NCBI GenBank assembly: GCA_015491615.1
Contig: WFVN01000057.1
Span: forward strand, 1 to 12,861
Origin: Gammaproteobacteria bacterium
GTDB taxonomy: Bacteria > Pseudomonadota > Gammaproteobacteria > S012-40
DNA length: 12,861 bases
Reading direction: 5' to 3'
Part shown: one piece after another, positions 5,342 to 12,861 of the stretch
Position numbering within the stretch: the first letter of the stretch is position 1
Layout: each line of letters opens with the position of its first letter
The notes under the pieces: model-generated
What the model was told of the DNA's origin: nothing
The model's input: only the letters and a program-made list of their open reading frames with translations
Databases searched by the model: none
Translations under genes and position numbers: made by a program

Positions 5342-6406
5342 TCAGTTGACCTTCGGGTCCAGCTCGCCGGAGGCGTAACGCTTGTACATGTCCTCCAAGG
5401 AGATGGGCTTGATCTTGGAAGCCATGCCGGCACAGCCGAAGGCCTCGTAGCGGTCCTTGCAGATCTGCTTCATAGCGTCCTTGGCGGCTTTGAAGTACTT
5501 GCGCGGATCGAAATTTTTGGGATTTTCGGCCAAGTGCCTGCGGATGGCGCCGGTGGCGGCCAAGCGCAGGTCGGTATCGATGTTGACCTTGCGCACGCCA
5601 TACTTGATGCCCTGCTGGATCTCCTCCACGGGCACGCCGTAGGTCTCGCCGATGTCGCCGCCGAACTCGTGGATGATCTTCAACCAATCCTGGGGCACGG
5701 AGCTGGAGCCGTGCATCACCAGATGGGTATCGGGGATGCGGGCGTGGATCTCCTTGATGCGCTCGATGGCGAGGATGTCACCGGTGGGCGGACGGGTAAA
5801 CTTGTAGGCGCCGTGGGAAGTGCCGATGGCGATGGCCAGGGCGTCCACCTTGGTCTTCTCGACGAAATCGGCGGCCTGGTCGGGGTCGGTGAGAAGCTGC
5901 TCCTTGGACAGCACACCTTCGGCGCCGGAACCGTCTTCCTCACCGGCCATGCCGGTCTCCAGGGAACCCAGACAGCCCAGTTCGCCCTCCACGGACACAC
6001 CGCCGGCATGGGCCATCTCCACCACCTGACGGGTCACGTCCACGTTGTATTCGTAAGTGGACGGGGTCTTCATGTCGGGCATGAGGGAGCCGTCCATCAT
6101 CACCGAGGTGAAACCCAACTGGATGGAGCGCAGGCACACGCCCGGATCGGCACCGTGGTCCTGATGCACGCAGATGGGGATGTCCGGCCACTGCTCGACG
6201 GCGGCCTGCATGAGATGGCGCAGGAAGGGCGCGCCGGCATAAGAACGGGCACCGGCGGAGGCCTGCATGATGACCGGGCTGTCGGTCTCGGCGGCGGCCT
6301 CCATGATGGCGTGCACCTGCTCCAGGTTGTTGACGTTGAAGGCGGGTACGCCGTAGCCGTGCTCGGCGGCATGATCCAGCATTTGTCGCAACGTGATGAG
6401 TGCCAT
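5342..6406 (-). CDS. fba: Fructose-1,6-bisphosphate aldolase, class II, Calvin-cycle type (354 aa)
   Basis: Zinc-dependent cytosolic aldolase joining dihydroxyacetone phosphate and glyceraldehyde-3-phosphate to fructose-1,6-bisphosphate, and the reverse. The sequence is of the CbbA/FruBisAldo_II_B type: PAFNVNNLEQ (21-30), HQDHG (81-85, with the catalytic Asp and a zinc His), EGELGCLGSLETG (140-152), GTSHGAYKFTRPPTG (195-209), MHGSSSVP (231-238) and KVNIDTDLRLA (273-283). Full length, with no missing catalytic residue seen. GAGGAG lies 9 nt before the ATG. Last gene of the operon, 39 bp after pyk and followed by a strong terminator. In autotrophs this type also serves sedoheptulose-bisphosphate synthesis in the Calvin cycle; whether it does so here cannot be told from sequence. 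Confidence 0.97.
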   Translation of the reverse strand: MALITLRQMLDHAAEHGYGVPAFNVNNLEQVHAIMEAAAETDSPVIMQASAGARSYAGAPFLRHLMQAAVEQWPDIPICVHQDHGADPGVCLRSIQLGFTSVMMDGSLMPDMKTPSTYEYNVDVTRQVVEMAHAGGVSVEGELGCLGSLETGMAGEEDGSGAEGVLSKEQLLTDPDQAADFVEKTKVDALAIAIGTSHGAYKFTRPPTGDILAIERIKEIHARIPDTHLVMHGSSSVPQDWLKIIHEFGGDIGETYGVPVEEIQQGIKYGVRKVNIDTDLRLAATGAIRRHLAENPKNFDPRKYFKAAKDAMKQICKDRYEAFGCAGMASKIKPISLEDMYKRYASGELDPKVN

Positions 6407-6445
6407 GTCAGTTCTCCTCGATTGTGGTCACTGCGGTTGATTGAT

Positions 6446-7891
6446 TCATTCGCCCGCGGGCAACAGCTCGCCCACGCGTACGATCTTCATGGCGTTGGTC
6501 CCCCCGTGGACGCCCATGAGATCACCCTTGGTGATGATCACCAGGTCGCCGTCGCGCACCGCGCCGCGGCGCACCAGCTCCTCGATGGCCTCCCTGTTCA
6601 CCTCAGCGTGGTCGGTGCTCTGGGTGTTGAAGGAAATGGGATAGACGCCGCGGAACAAGGTCACGCGCCGACGCGTGCTGGTGTGACTGGTGAGGGCGTA
6701 GATGGGGATGCCCGAGCTGATGCGGGACATCCACAACGGAGTGGCGCCCGATTCGGTGAGGGCGGCGATGGCCTTCACCCCTAGATGGTTGGCGGTGTAC
6801 ATGGAGGCCATGGCCACCGCCTCGTCGATGCGTCCGAACTGGGTGTTGATGCGATGATCGGAGACGCGCGCCAGGGGCTGTTTCTCCGCTTCGCGACAGA
6901 CGCGGTCCATGGCCTCCACCGCCTTCGCCGGATATTTGCCCGCTGCCGTCTCGGCGGAGAGCATCACCGCATCGGTGCCGTCCAGGACGGCGTTGGCCAC
7001 GTCGAACACCTCCGCCCGGGTGGGGATGGGGTTTTCGATCATGGACTCCATCATCTGGGTGGCGGTGATGACCACGCGGTTCATGTCGCGGGTGAGGCGG
7101 ATGATGTGTTTCTGCACTGCCGGGAGCTCGGCATCGCCGATCTCCACCCCCAAATCGCCACGCGCCACCATCACCACGTCGGAAGCGGCGATGATCTCTT
7201 CCAAGGCCTCCAGCGCCTCGGCGCGCTCGATCTTGGCCACCAGGCGCCCCTGGCCACTGGCGGCGCGCAACAGGGCGCGGGCCTCTTCGATGTCCTGGGC
7301 GGTGCGAGGAAAAGAAACGGCCAGATAATCGGCCTCCAGGCGCGCGGCGGTCTTGATGTCCTCGCGGTCCTTGTCGGTGAGGGCCGGGGCGGAAAGGCCG
7401 CCCCCCTGACGGTTGATGCCCTTCTTGTCCGAGAGGGTACCACCGTGGACCACCTGGGTGACGATCTGGCCGCCGTCCACCCGCTCCACCCACAAAACGA
7501 TACGGCCATCGTCCAGCAGCAGGGTGTCGCCTCGTTTGACGTCGTTGGGCAACTCCCGATAAGCGATGCCCACCCGTTCCTTGTTGCCCGCATCGGCGGG
7601 CCAATCGGCATCGAGGATGAACGTCTGTCCTTCCTCTAGCTTTACCTTGCCGTCACGGAAGCGCTCGATGCGGATCTTGGGCCCTTGCAGATCCACCAAC
7701 ACCGCCACTTCGCGGTCGTAGGCACGGGCCCGATCGCGCACCATGTCCACTCGCCGGATGTGTTCCTCTACGCTGCCATGGGAAAAGTTAATGCGCACCA
7801 CGTCGACACCCGCCTCGATGACCTTGTCCAGGACCTTGGGGTCATCGGTGGCGGGGCCCAACGTGGCGACGATCTTGGTTCTACGAAACAT
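6446..7891 (-). CDS. pyk: Pyruvate kinase (481 aa)
   Basis: Transfers phosphate from phosphoenolpyruvate to ADP to give pyruvate and ATP, the last step of lower glycolysis. Signatures are present in order: TKIVATLGPAT (5-15), RINFSHG (33-39), LVDLQGPKIR (65-74), the catalytic KIERAEA starting at K220 with E222, MVARGDLGVEIG (241-252), ATQMMESM (277-284), PTRAEVFDVANAVLDG (290-305) and LSAETAAGKYP. Length matches the PykA-type enzymes (about 480 aa). The C-terminal allosteric domain is intact and ends ITKGDLMGVHGGTNAMKI. The ATG has only a weak ribosome site, 40 bp after pgk, so translation may depend on the upstream gene. It is the only step here that is not part of the Calvin cycle or gluconeogenesis. 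Confidence 0.97.
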   Translation of the reverse strand: MFRRTKIVATLGPATDDPKVLDKVIEAGVDVVRINFSHGSVEEHIRRVDMVRDRARAYDREVAVLVDLQGPKIRIERFRDGKVKLEEGQTFILDADWPADAGNKERVGIAYRELPNDVKRGDTLLLDDGRIVLWVERVDGGQIVTQVVHGGTLSDKKGINRQGGGLSAPALTDKDREDIKTAARLEADYLAVSFPRTAQDIEEARALLRAASGQGRLVAKIERAEALEALEEIIAASDVVMVARGDLGVEIGDAELPAVQKHIIRLTRDMNRVVITATQMMESMIENPIPTRAEVFDVANAVLDGTDAVMLSAETAAGKYPAKAVEAMDRVCREAEKQPLARVSDHRINTQFGRIDEAVAMASMYTANHLGVKAIAALTESGATPLWMSRISSGIPIYALTSHTSTRRRVTLFRGVYPISFNTQSTDHAEVNREAIEELVRRGAVRDGDLVIITKGDLMGVHGGTNAMKIVRVGELLPAGE

Positions 7892-7931
7892 CCATTCGAT
7901 CCGGGTTCAGGGGAAAGGGAGACGGCCGCGT

Positions 7932-9113
7932 TCAACCGGCGGCACGACGCTCCAAGATCTCCACCGCAGGGAGTTTCTTGCCCTCCAGGAATTCGAGGAA
8001 AGCACCACCGCCGGTGGAGATGTAAGAGATGCGGTCGGCTACGCCATACTTGGCGATGGCGGCCAGGGTATCACCGCCCCCGGCGATAGAAAAGGCCGGG
8101 CTCTCGGCGATGGCCAGAGCCAGTTTGCGCGTCCCCTCGCCGAACTGATCGAACTCGAACACCCCCACCGGACCGTTCCAGACGATGGTGCCCGCCCGCT
8201 CGAGAATCTCGGCGTAGATCTCGGAGGTCTCCGGGCCGATGTCGAAGATCATATCGTCGTCCGCCACCTCGTCCACTCTCTTGCTCTCGGCGGCGGCGTT
8301 CTCGGAGAATTCCTTGCCGGTGACCACGTCCACGGGCACGGGGATCTCGCCGCCCTTGGCCTTGGCCTGCTCCATAAGACGCTTGGCTTCGGGCACCAGG
8401 TCCGGCTCGTAGAGGGATTTGCCGACGTTGTGGCCGACCGCGGCGATGAAGGTGTTGGCGATGCCGCCGCCGACGATGAGCTGATCCACCTTCTGGGACA
8501 GGGATTCCAGGACGGTGAGCTTGGTGGAAACCTTGGATCCGCCGACGATGGCCACCATGGGTCGGTCGGGGTTCTCCAAGGCTTTGCCCAGGGCCTCCAG
8601 CTCGGCCACCAGCAAGGGACCGGCGCAGGCCGCCGGGGCATACTCGGCGACCCCGTAGGTGGAGGCCTGAGCCCGGTGGGCGGTGCCGAAGGCATCCATC
8701 ACGAAGATGTCGCACAAGCCGGCGTACTTCTTGGCCAATTCGGGGTCGTTGGCCTTCTCGCCCTTGTTGAAGCGCACGTTCTCCAGCACCACCACCTGGC
8801 CTTCAGCCACCTCCGGGGGCTGTTCCAAGTAGTCCTTCACCAAGCGCACCTCCTCGCCGAGGAGTTTAGAGAGGTGGGCGGCCACCGGGGCGAGCGAGTA
8901 CTGCTCGTCGTACTCCCCCTCCTTGGGACGCCCCAGGTGAGACATGAGCATGACCCGGGCGCCGGCCTCACGGGCTGCCTCAATGGTAGGCAGGCAGGCG
9001 CGGATACGGGTGTCGTCGGCCACTTCGCCATTCTTCAGGGGGACGTTCAGATCCTCGCGGATGAGCACCCGCCTACCGGCCAGATCCAGGTCGGTCATTT
9101 TGATCACGGACAT
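7932..9113 (-). CDS. pgk: Phosphoglycerate kinase (393 aa)
   Basis: Cytosolic kinase interconverting 1,3-bisphosphoglycerate + ADP and 3-phosphoglycerate + ATP. Substrate and hinge motifs are all present: RVLIREDLNVP (15-25), SHLGRP (58-63), MDAFGTAHRAQAST (139-152), GGSKVSTK (191-198), NGPVGVFE (313-320), GGGDT (345-349) and TGGGAFLEFLEGKKLP (367-382). Length is normal for the family. The start at 9113 begins MSVIKMTDLDL and has GAGGAG six nt upstream. A frame extension to an ATG at 9209 would add 32 unrelated residues and start inside a hairpin loop, so it was not used. It lies 117 bp after gap, the widest gap in the operon, and is followed 40 bp later by pyk. Confidence 0.97.
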   Translation of the reverse strand: MSVIKMTDLDLAGRRVLIREDLNVPLKNGEVADDTRIRACLPTIEAAREAGARVMLMSHLGRPKEGEYDEQYSLAPVAAHLSKLLGEEVRLVKDYLEQPPEVAEGQVVVLENVRFNKGEKANDPELAKKYAGLCDIFVMDAFGTAHRAQASTYGVAEYAPAACAGPLLVAELEALGKALENPDRPMVAIVGGSKVSTKLTVLESLSQKVDQLIVGGGIANTFIAAVGHNVGKSLYEPDLVPEAKRLMEQAKAKGGEIPVPVDVVTGKEFSENAAAESKRVDEVADDDMIFDIGPETSEIYAEILERAGTIVWNGPVGVFEFDQFGEGTRKLALAIAESPAFSIAGGGDTLAAIAKYGVADRISYISTGGGAFLEFLEGKKLPAVEILERRAAG

Positions 9114-9119
9114 GGTGGA

Positions 9120-9125
9120 CTCCTC
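9120..9125 (-). promoter_or_regulatory. Ribosome binding site deciding the pgk start
   Basis: GAGGAG on the minus strand, six nt before the pgk ATG at 9113-9111. It fixes the 393-aa start rather than the upstream in-frame ATG at 9209. Confidence 0.75.
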
Positions 9126-9143
9126 AGAGATTGCGTGGTCGAA

Positions 9144-9180
9144 AGCGATTCGGCGAGACGCGAGGGCTCGCCGCATCGCT
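9144..9180 (-). repeat. Intercistronic stem-loop, pgk-proximal
   Basis: AGCGAT and CGGCGAG (9144-9149 and 9151-9157) pair with CTCGCCG and ATCGCT (9167-9173 and 9175-9180). That is 13 base pairs with one mismatch around a 9-nt loop, ending about 20 nt before the pgk ribosome site. No T-run follows on the minus strand, so it looks like an mRNA structure rather than a terminator. Confidence 0.6.
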
Positions 9181-9196
9181 CTCGTCAAAACGGGCG

Positions 9197-9219
9197 GCGG
9201 GGCGGACATGCCGCCCCGC
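9197..9219 (-). repeat. Intercistronic stem-loop, gap-proximal
   Basis: A perfect 9-bp GC stem (9197-9205 with 9211-9219) around loop ACATG, 11 bp after the gap stop codon. On the minus strand a short TTTT follows about 8-10 nt later, so it could be a weak attenuating terminator or a 3' stabiliser for the gap message. Confidence 0.6.
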
Positions 9220-9230
9220 TGCAGACCCGA

Positions 9231-10235
9231 TCAACCGCCCACGTGCTTGACGAGGCGCAGCATGTTGCAGGTGTAGCCGTACTCGTTGTCGTACCACGCG
9301 ACGACTTTGACGAAGGTGTCGTCCAACTGGATGCCGGCGCCGCTGTCGAAGATGGACGGCTGCGGGCAACCGCGGAAGTCGGTGGAGACCACCTTCTCGT
9401 CGGTGTAGCCCAGCACGCCCTTCAGCTCGCCGTCGCAGGCGGCCTTCATGGCGGCGCAGATGTCGTCGTAGCTGGCGGCGCTGTTCAACTCCACCGTCAG
9501 GTCCACCACGGAGACGTCGGAGGTGGGCACGCGGAAGGCCATGCCGGTGAGCTTGCCGTTCAGCTCGGGCAGGACCTTGCCCACCGCCTTGGCGGCACCG
9601 GTGGAGGAGGGAATGATGTTCTCCAGGATGCCGCGGCCACCGCGCCAGTCCTTCACGGAGGGGCCGTCCACCGTCTTCTGGGTGGCGGTGGCGGCGTGCA
9701 CGGTGCTCATCAGGCCGCGTTTGATGCCCCACTTGTCGTTCAGTACCTTGGCCACCGGCGCCAGGCAGTTGGTGGTGCAGGAGGCGGCGGAGACGATGGC
9801 CCGGCCGTCGTAGCTGTCGTGGTTGACGCCGTAGACGAACATGGGGGTGGCGTCCTTGGAGGGGGCGCTCTGCACCACCTTCTTGGCGCCGGCCTGGATG
9901 TGCTTCTGGCAGGTCTCCTCGGTGAGGAAGAAGCCGGTGGACTCGATCACCACGTCCACGTCCAGCTCACCCCAGTTGAGGTTGGCGGGATCGCGCTCGG
10001 CGGTGACGCGGATGGTCTTGCCGTTGACCACCAGGTTGCCGCCCTCGACGCTCACCTCGCCCTTGAAGCGGCCGTGCACGGAGTCGAACTTGAGCAGGTA
10101 GGCCAGGTAGTCCGGGTCCAGCAGGTCGTTGATGCCGACCACTTCCAGGCCGTCGAACTCGGACTCGTTGACGATGGCGCGCAGGGCCATGCGGCCGATG
10201 CGCCCGAAACCGTTGATGCCGACTTTGATCGTCAT
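9231..10235 (-). CDS. gap: Glyceraldehyde-3-phosphate dehydrogenase, type I (334 aa)
   Basis: Cytosolic enzyme interconverting glyceraldehyde-3-phosphate and 1,3-bisphosphoglycerate with a nicotinamide cofactor. The Rossmann start KVGINGFGRIGR lies at 4-15. The GIND segment at 34-37, with D37, fits NAD-type enzymes. The active site is ASCTTNCLAP (151-160) with catalytic C153, and H180 in STVHAATATQKTVDGP. The C-terminal WYDNEYGYTCNMLRLVKH is intact. Normal length. AAGGAG lies seven nt before the ATG. It follows tkt by 36 bp and is separated from pgk by a structured 117-bp gap. Direction (glycolytic or reductive Calvin) and NAD/NADP preference cannot be settled from the sequence alone. Confidence 0.97.
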   Translation of the reverse strand: MTIKVGINGFGRIGRMALRAIVNESEFDGLEVVGINDLLDPDYLAYLLKFDSVHGRFKGEVSVEGGNLVVNGKTIRVTAERDPANLNWGELDVDVVIESTGFFLTEETCQKHIQAGAKKVVQSAPSKDATPMFVYGVNHDSYDGRAIVSAASCTTNCLAPVAKVLNDKWGIKRGLMSTVHAATATQKTVDGPSVKDWRGGRGILENIIPSSTGAAKAVGKVLPELNGKLTGMAFRVPTSDVSVVDLTVELNSAASYDDICAAMKAACDGELKGVLGYTDEKVVSTDFRGCPQPSIFDSGAGIQLDDTFVKVVAWYDNEYGYTCNMLRLVKHVGG

Positions 10236-10271
10236 GCGTTTCTCCTTGATTTTCTATGGGGTGAAAGGGGT

Positions 10272-12266
10272 TCAGAGGACCTCGCGCACGTTGGCCACGA
10301 CGTTATCCACGGTGAAGCCGAATTCCTCGAACAACTGTTTGGCGGGGGCGGACTCGCCGAAGCGGTCGATGCCCACCACGCGACCCGTGCAACCGACGAA
10401 CTGGTACCAGTAGTTGCTGTGCGCGGCCTCCACCGCCACGCGCGCGCCGACCGACGAGGGCAGCACGGACTCGCGGTAGGCCTCGTCCTGCTCCAGGAAC
10501 AGGTTGGCGTTGGGCATGGACACCACGCGCACGCGGCGCCCTTCGCCGGCGAGGACTTCGGCCGCGCCCACCGCCAGGGAGACCTCGGAACCGGTGGCGA
10601 TGAGGATGGCCTCCGGCTCGCCGTCGCAGTCCTTGAGGACGTAGCCGCCGCGGGCGATGTCGGCGATCTGCCGCTCGCTACGCTCCTGATGGGGCACGCC
10701 CTGGCGGGTGAGGGCCAGGACCGAGGGGCCGTCCTTGCGCTCGATGGCGCAGCGCCAGGCCACCGCCGTCTCCACCGCATCGCACGGACGCCACACGTGC
10801 AGGTTGGGGATGATGCGCAGGCTGGGCACGTGCTCGATGGGCTGGTGGGTGGGGCCGTCCTCGCCCAGGCCGATGGAGTCGTGGGTGAAGACGTAGATGA
10901 CCCGCTGCTTCATGAGGGCGGACATGCGCACGCCGTTGCGGGCGTAGTCGGAGAACACCAGGAAGGTGCCGCCGTAGGGGATGAACCCGCCATGCAGGGC
11001 GATGCCGTTCATGATGGCGGCCATGCCGAACTCGCGCACGCCGTAGTGGATGTAGTTGCCGTCGGCGACGGTGCGGGTGATGGACACCGACCCCTTCCAG
11101 TTGGTGAGGTTGGAGCCGGTGAGGTCGGCGGAACCGCCCAGCAGCTCGGGCAGCTCGGGGCCGATGAGATTGAGGGCCTGCTGGGAAGCCTTGCGGGTGG
11201 CGATGTCCTTGGCCTCGCTGGCCACCTGGTGGATCACGCCGTTGACGAAAGTCTCCCAGGTCTCCGGCAGCTCGCCGCCCAGGCGTCGCTCCAGCTCGGC
11301 GGCCAACTCGGGGTACTCGGCCTTGTAGGCGGCGAATTTCTCCTGCCACTCGGCCTCCCAGCGCTTGCCCTTCTCGCGCGCGTCCCAGGCGTCGTAGATT
11401 TCCTGGGGGATCTCGAAGGGCGGGTAGTTCCAGCCCAGATTTTCGCGCGCGGCCTGGATCTCCTCGGGCCCCAGGGGGGCGCCGTGGCAGTCGTGGCTGC
11501 CGCACAGGTTGGGGGCGCCGTAGCCGATCACCGTCTTGCAGCAAATGAGGGACGGGCGGTCGTTGACGGCGCGGGCCTCGTGGATGGCCTTGGCGATGGC
11601 GTCCGGATCGTGGCCGTCCACGTCGCGTACCACGTGCCAGCCGTAGGCCTCGAAGCGCTTCGGCGTGTCGTCGGAGAACCAGCCCTCCACGTGCCCGTCG
11701 ATGGAGATGCCGTTGTCGTCCCAGAAGGCGATGAGCTTGCCCAGCCCCCAAGTGCCGGCGAGGGAGCAGGCCTCGTGGGAGACGCCTTCCATCAGGCAAC
11801 CGTCACCCAGGAAGCAATAGGTGTAGTGGTCGATGATGTGGTGCCCGGGGCGGTTGAACTGGGCCCCCAGCACCTTTTCCGCCAGGGCCATGCCGACGGC
11901 GTTGGTGATACCCTGCCCCAGGGGCCCGGTGGTGGTCTCCACGCCCGGGGTATAACCGTATTCTGGGTGCCCCGGGGTCTTGGAATGGAGCTGACGGAAA
12001 TTCTTGATGTCCTCGATGCTCAGATCGTAGCCGGTGAGGTGCAGCAAGGAATAGATGAGCATGGAACCGTGCCCGTTGGAGAGCACGAAGCGGTCCCGGT
12101 TGGGCCACTGGGGATCGGTGGGGTTGTGGCGCATGAAATCGTTCCACAGGACTTCGGCGATGTCCGCCATTCCCATGGGCGCCCCGGGGTGGCCGGACTT
12201 GGCCTTTTCCACCGCATCCATGCTCAGGGCACGGATGGCATTGGCGAGGTCTCTACGCGAGGGCAT
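10272..12266 (-). CDS. tkt: Transketolase (664 aa)
   Basis: Thiamine-diphosphate enzyme moving two-carbon units between sugar phosphates in the pentose phosphate and Calvin pathways; cytosolic. Catalytic and substrate histidines sit at the E. coli-like positions H26 (SGHPGAPMG), H66 (NGHGS), H100 (PGHPEYG), H261 (CHGAP) and H474 (GPTHQPIEH). The cofactor motif runs from GDG at 154-156 to N185, and the proton-relay glutamate is E412 in REFGM. Full length with all three domains. AGGAGAG lies just before the ATG. First gene of the operon tkt-gap-pgk-pyk-fba, preceded by a long leader. The product supplies pentose phosphates, and the linkage to the triose-phosphate genes and a CbbA-type aldolase suggests a Calvin-cycle regeneration set. 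Confidence 0.97.
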   Translation of the reverse strand: MPSRRDLANAIRALSMDAVEKAKSGHPGAPMGMADIAEVLWNDFMRHNPTDPQWPNRDRFVLSNGHGSMLIYSLLHLTGYDLSIEDIKNFRQLHSKTPGHPEYGYTPGVETTTGPLGQGITNAVGMALAEKVLGAQFNRPGHHIIDHYTYCFLGDGCLMEGVSHEACSLAGTWGLGKLIAFWDDNGISIDGHVEGWFSDDTPKRFEAYGWHVVRDVDGHDPDAIAKAIHEARAVNDRPSLICCKTVIGYGAPNLCGSHDCHGAPLGPEEIQAARENLGWNYPPFEIPQEIYDAWDAREKGKRWEAEWQEKFAAYKAEYPELAAELERRLGGELPETWETFVNGVIHQVASEAKDIATRKASQQALNLIGPELPELLGGSADLTGSNLTNWKGSVSITRTVADGNYIHYGVREFGMAAIMNGIALHGGFIPYGGTFLVFSDYARNGVRMSALMKQRVIYVFTHDSIGLGEDGPTHQPIEHVPSLRIIPNLHVWRPCDAVETAVAWRCAIERKDGPSVLALTRQGVPHQERSERQIADIARGGYVLKDCDGEPEAILIATGSEVSLAVGAAEVLAGEGRRVRVVSMPNANLFLEQDEAYRESVLPSSVGARVAVEAAHSNYWYQFVGCTGRVVGIDRFGESAPAKQLFEEFGFTVDNVVANVREVL

Positions 12267-12610
12267 GTGTCTCTCCTGTTGGCGATGTTTCGAGATTGAG
12301 AAGGGGCAGGCCGGGCGCGCTGACCACGGCCCGGCCGGGGAATTCTCTGTCTTTTTCGGGAAGGCGGACGGTCTGCGGGTGACGACACCGAGCGCCCACC
12401 AAGCAACTCCTCCCTACGATGTCGTTGTTCTCGGCCCCGACCGGCTCCCCACCGAAACCGGGCCTTGTCATCGTTGAAACGTCTATTCTCGCTCAGGCGA
12501 AAGCAAGTTGCCAATAGGAAGCCGACGTCGAATCCCGACGGTGTGACCGGTCAAGTGTCAAGAACGAGAACGGGCCGCTCTCGGCGCCTGCCCCGGTCCG
12601 CGAGGCACGG
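12267..12610 (-). other. Leader and upstream region of the tkt operon, no gene
   Basis: This gene-free 344 bp contains the presumed operon promoter and a leader of about 210 nt. Within the leader, ACGATG (12416-12421) can pair with CATCGT (12469-12474), enclosing a GC-rich region with further complementary blocks around GGCCCCGACCGG. It does not match a riboswitch class I know. Open frames crossing the region on either strand have no ribosome site and unlikely composition. Confidence 0.5.
12485..12514 (-). promoter_or_regulatory. Candidate sigma70 promoter for tkt-gap-pgk-pyk-fba
   Basis: On the minus strand TTGGCA (12514-12509) is separated by 18 bp from GAGAAT (12490-12485), which would start transcription about 210 nt before tkt. 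A perfect TTGACA at 12561-12556 is also present but lacks a fair -10 box at 16-18 bp. I did not identify a convincing CbbR-type repeat. Confidence 0.35.
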
Positions 12611-12645
12611 GAAAAAAAGCCGGGACCCTCTGGAAGAGACCCGGC
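12611..12645 (-). terminator. Intrinsic terminator downstream of htpX
   Basis: On the minus strand GCCGGG pairs with CCCGGC (12640-12645 with 12619-12624). An inner CTCT/AGAG stem lies beyond a small bulge, and a run of seven T follows at once (12618-12612). This is a textbook rho-independent terminator. It lies 124 bp after the htpX stop and ahead of the tkt promoter region, separating the two transcripts. Confidence 0.85.
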
Positions 12646-12768
12646 CATGGGTATCCGCTTGCGACGATCGCCGTTGCGCGGCGGCGCCGCCCCCTCGGGA
12701 CCGAGGAACGAACGTCCAGCGCAAAATCGCCGAGGGGAAAGACGGATTGATGCCCCCTCGACGGGGCC

Positions 12769-12861
12769 TCAGGCAGACGCCCGCAAGGCGGCGATGCGCT
12801 CCTCGATGGGCGGGTGGGACATGAACAGGCGGACGATGCCGCGACCGATGCGTCCGTTGAT
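12769..12861 (-). CDS. htpX: HtpX-type M48 zinc metalloprotease, C-terminal fragment (partial, 30 aa seen)
   Basis: Only the last 30 codons are in the window; the gene continues past the right edge. The visible end includes LFMSHPPIEERIAALR, the conserved C-terminus of HtpX, preceded by INGR as in the E. coli protein (INGK...LFMTHPPLDKRIEALR). HtpX is an inner-membrane protease that degrades misfolded membrane proteins and responds to envelope stress. The catalytic HEXXH and membrane segments are outside the window. A small GCCCC/GGGGC hairpin follows the stop, but the better terminator is 124 bp downstream. Same strand as tkt but probably a separate transcript. Confidence 0.8.
   Translation of the reverse strand: MNGRIGRGIVRLFMSHPPIEERIAALRASA

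Noticed and set aside
4692..5687. A 331-codon minus-strand frame spanning the end of fba and the psiE-like gene
   Set aside because: It is out of frame with fba, reads through the terminator and lies antisense to psiE; there is no recognisable domain.
9114..9209. A 32-residue N-terminal extension of pgk
   Set aside because: The extension has no similarity to phosphoglycerate kinases and its ATG is in a hairpin loop; the downstream ATG has a strong GAGGAG site.
7743..12299. A 1518-codon open frame on the plus strand opposite pgk, gap and tkt
   Set aside because: It is in exact codon register with the three minus-strand genes, so it stays open simply because those genes avoid TTA, CTA and TCA codons. 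It has no ribosome site, and its product is a low-complexity Gly/His/Val/Asp-rich shadow.
12465..12824. A 119-codon plus-strand frame before htpX
   Set aside because: Arg/Pro-rich product, no ribosome site, and it runs across a clear minus-strand terminator and the htpX coding end.
1..12861. Mobile elements, CRISPR arrays, toxin-antitoxin or defence genes
   Set aside because: I looked for transposase or integrase motifs, regularly spaced repeats and paired small genes on both strands and saw none; the window looks like ordinary core chromosome plus a signalling block.

Overview
The window is GC-rich bacterial chromosome, most likely from a gammaproteobacterium. The CheV-type chemotaxis coupling protein, the HtpX C-terminus, the PsiE-like membrane protein and the CCA-encoding tRNA fit that placement. 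A tkt-gap-pgk-pyk-fba cluster whose aldolase is of the Calvin-cycle class II type is common in chemolithoautotrophic (for example sulfur-oxidising) members of that class. The lifestyle is inferred; no RuBisCO or phosphoribulokinase gene is in view.

Layout, left to right. Bases 1-294 hold no gene I can support. A small secreted peptide gene (295-504, minus) precedes a tRNA-Arg(CCU) gene (640-716, plus). From 729 to 4684 there is a minus-strand signalling block, transcribed in the order cheW, cheV, a HPt-receiver-PP2C phosphatase, a CusF-like periplasmic metal-binding protein, and a PilZ-domain protein. CheW and CheV overlap by 11 nt, and CheV and the phosphatase overlap by 4 nt, so these three are almost certainly translationally coupled. 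A psiE-like membrane protein gene (4830-5288, plus) is divergent from cheW. It converges on the central-carbon operon across a strong hairpin terminator at 5298-5321.

The right half is the minus-strand operon tkt (starts 12266), gap, pgk, pyk, fba (ends 5342). Its enzymes interconvert fructose-1,6-bisphosphate, triose phosphates, 3-phosphoglycerate and pentose phosphates. Pyruvate kinase drains phosphoenolpyruvate to pyruvate. The internal gaps are 36-40 bp except gap-pgk (117 bp), which carries two stem-loops. Upstream of tkt is about 500 bp without a gene. It holds a candidate sigma70 promoter, a long leader, a clear intrinsic terminator, and then the last 30 codons of htpX, cut by the window edge.

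I see no transposase, integrase, CRISPR array, phage gene or defence system. The most unusual items are the CheW-CheV-(HPt-REC-PP2C) coupling module, the altered copper-ligand set of the CusF-like protein, the split PilZ protein with a long helical insertion, and the tandem stem-loops between gap and pgk.
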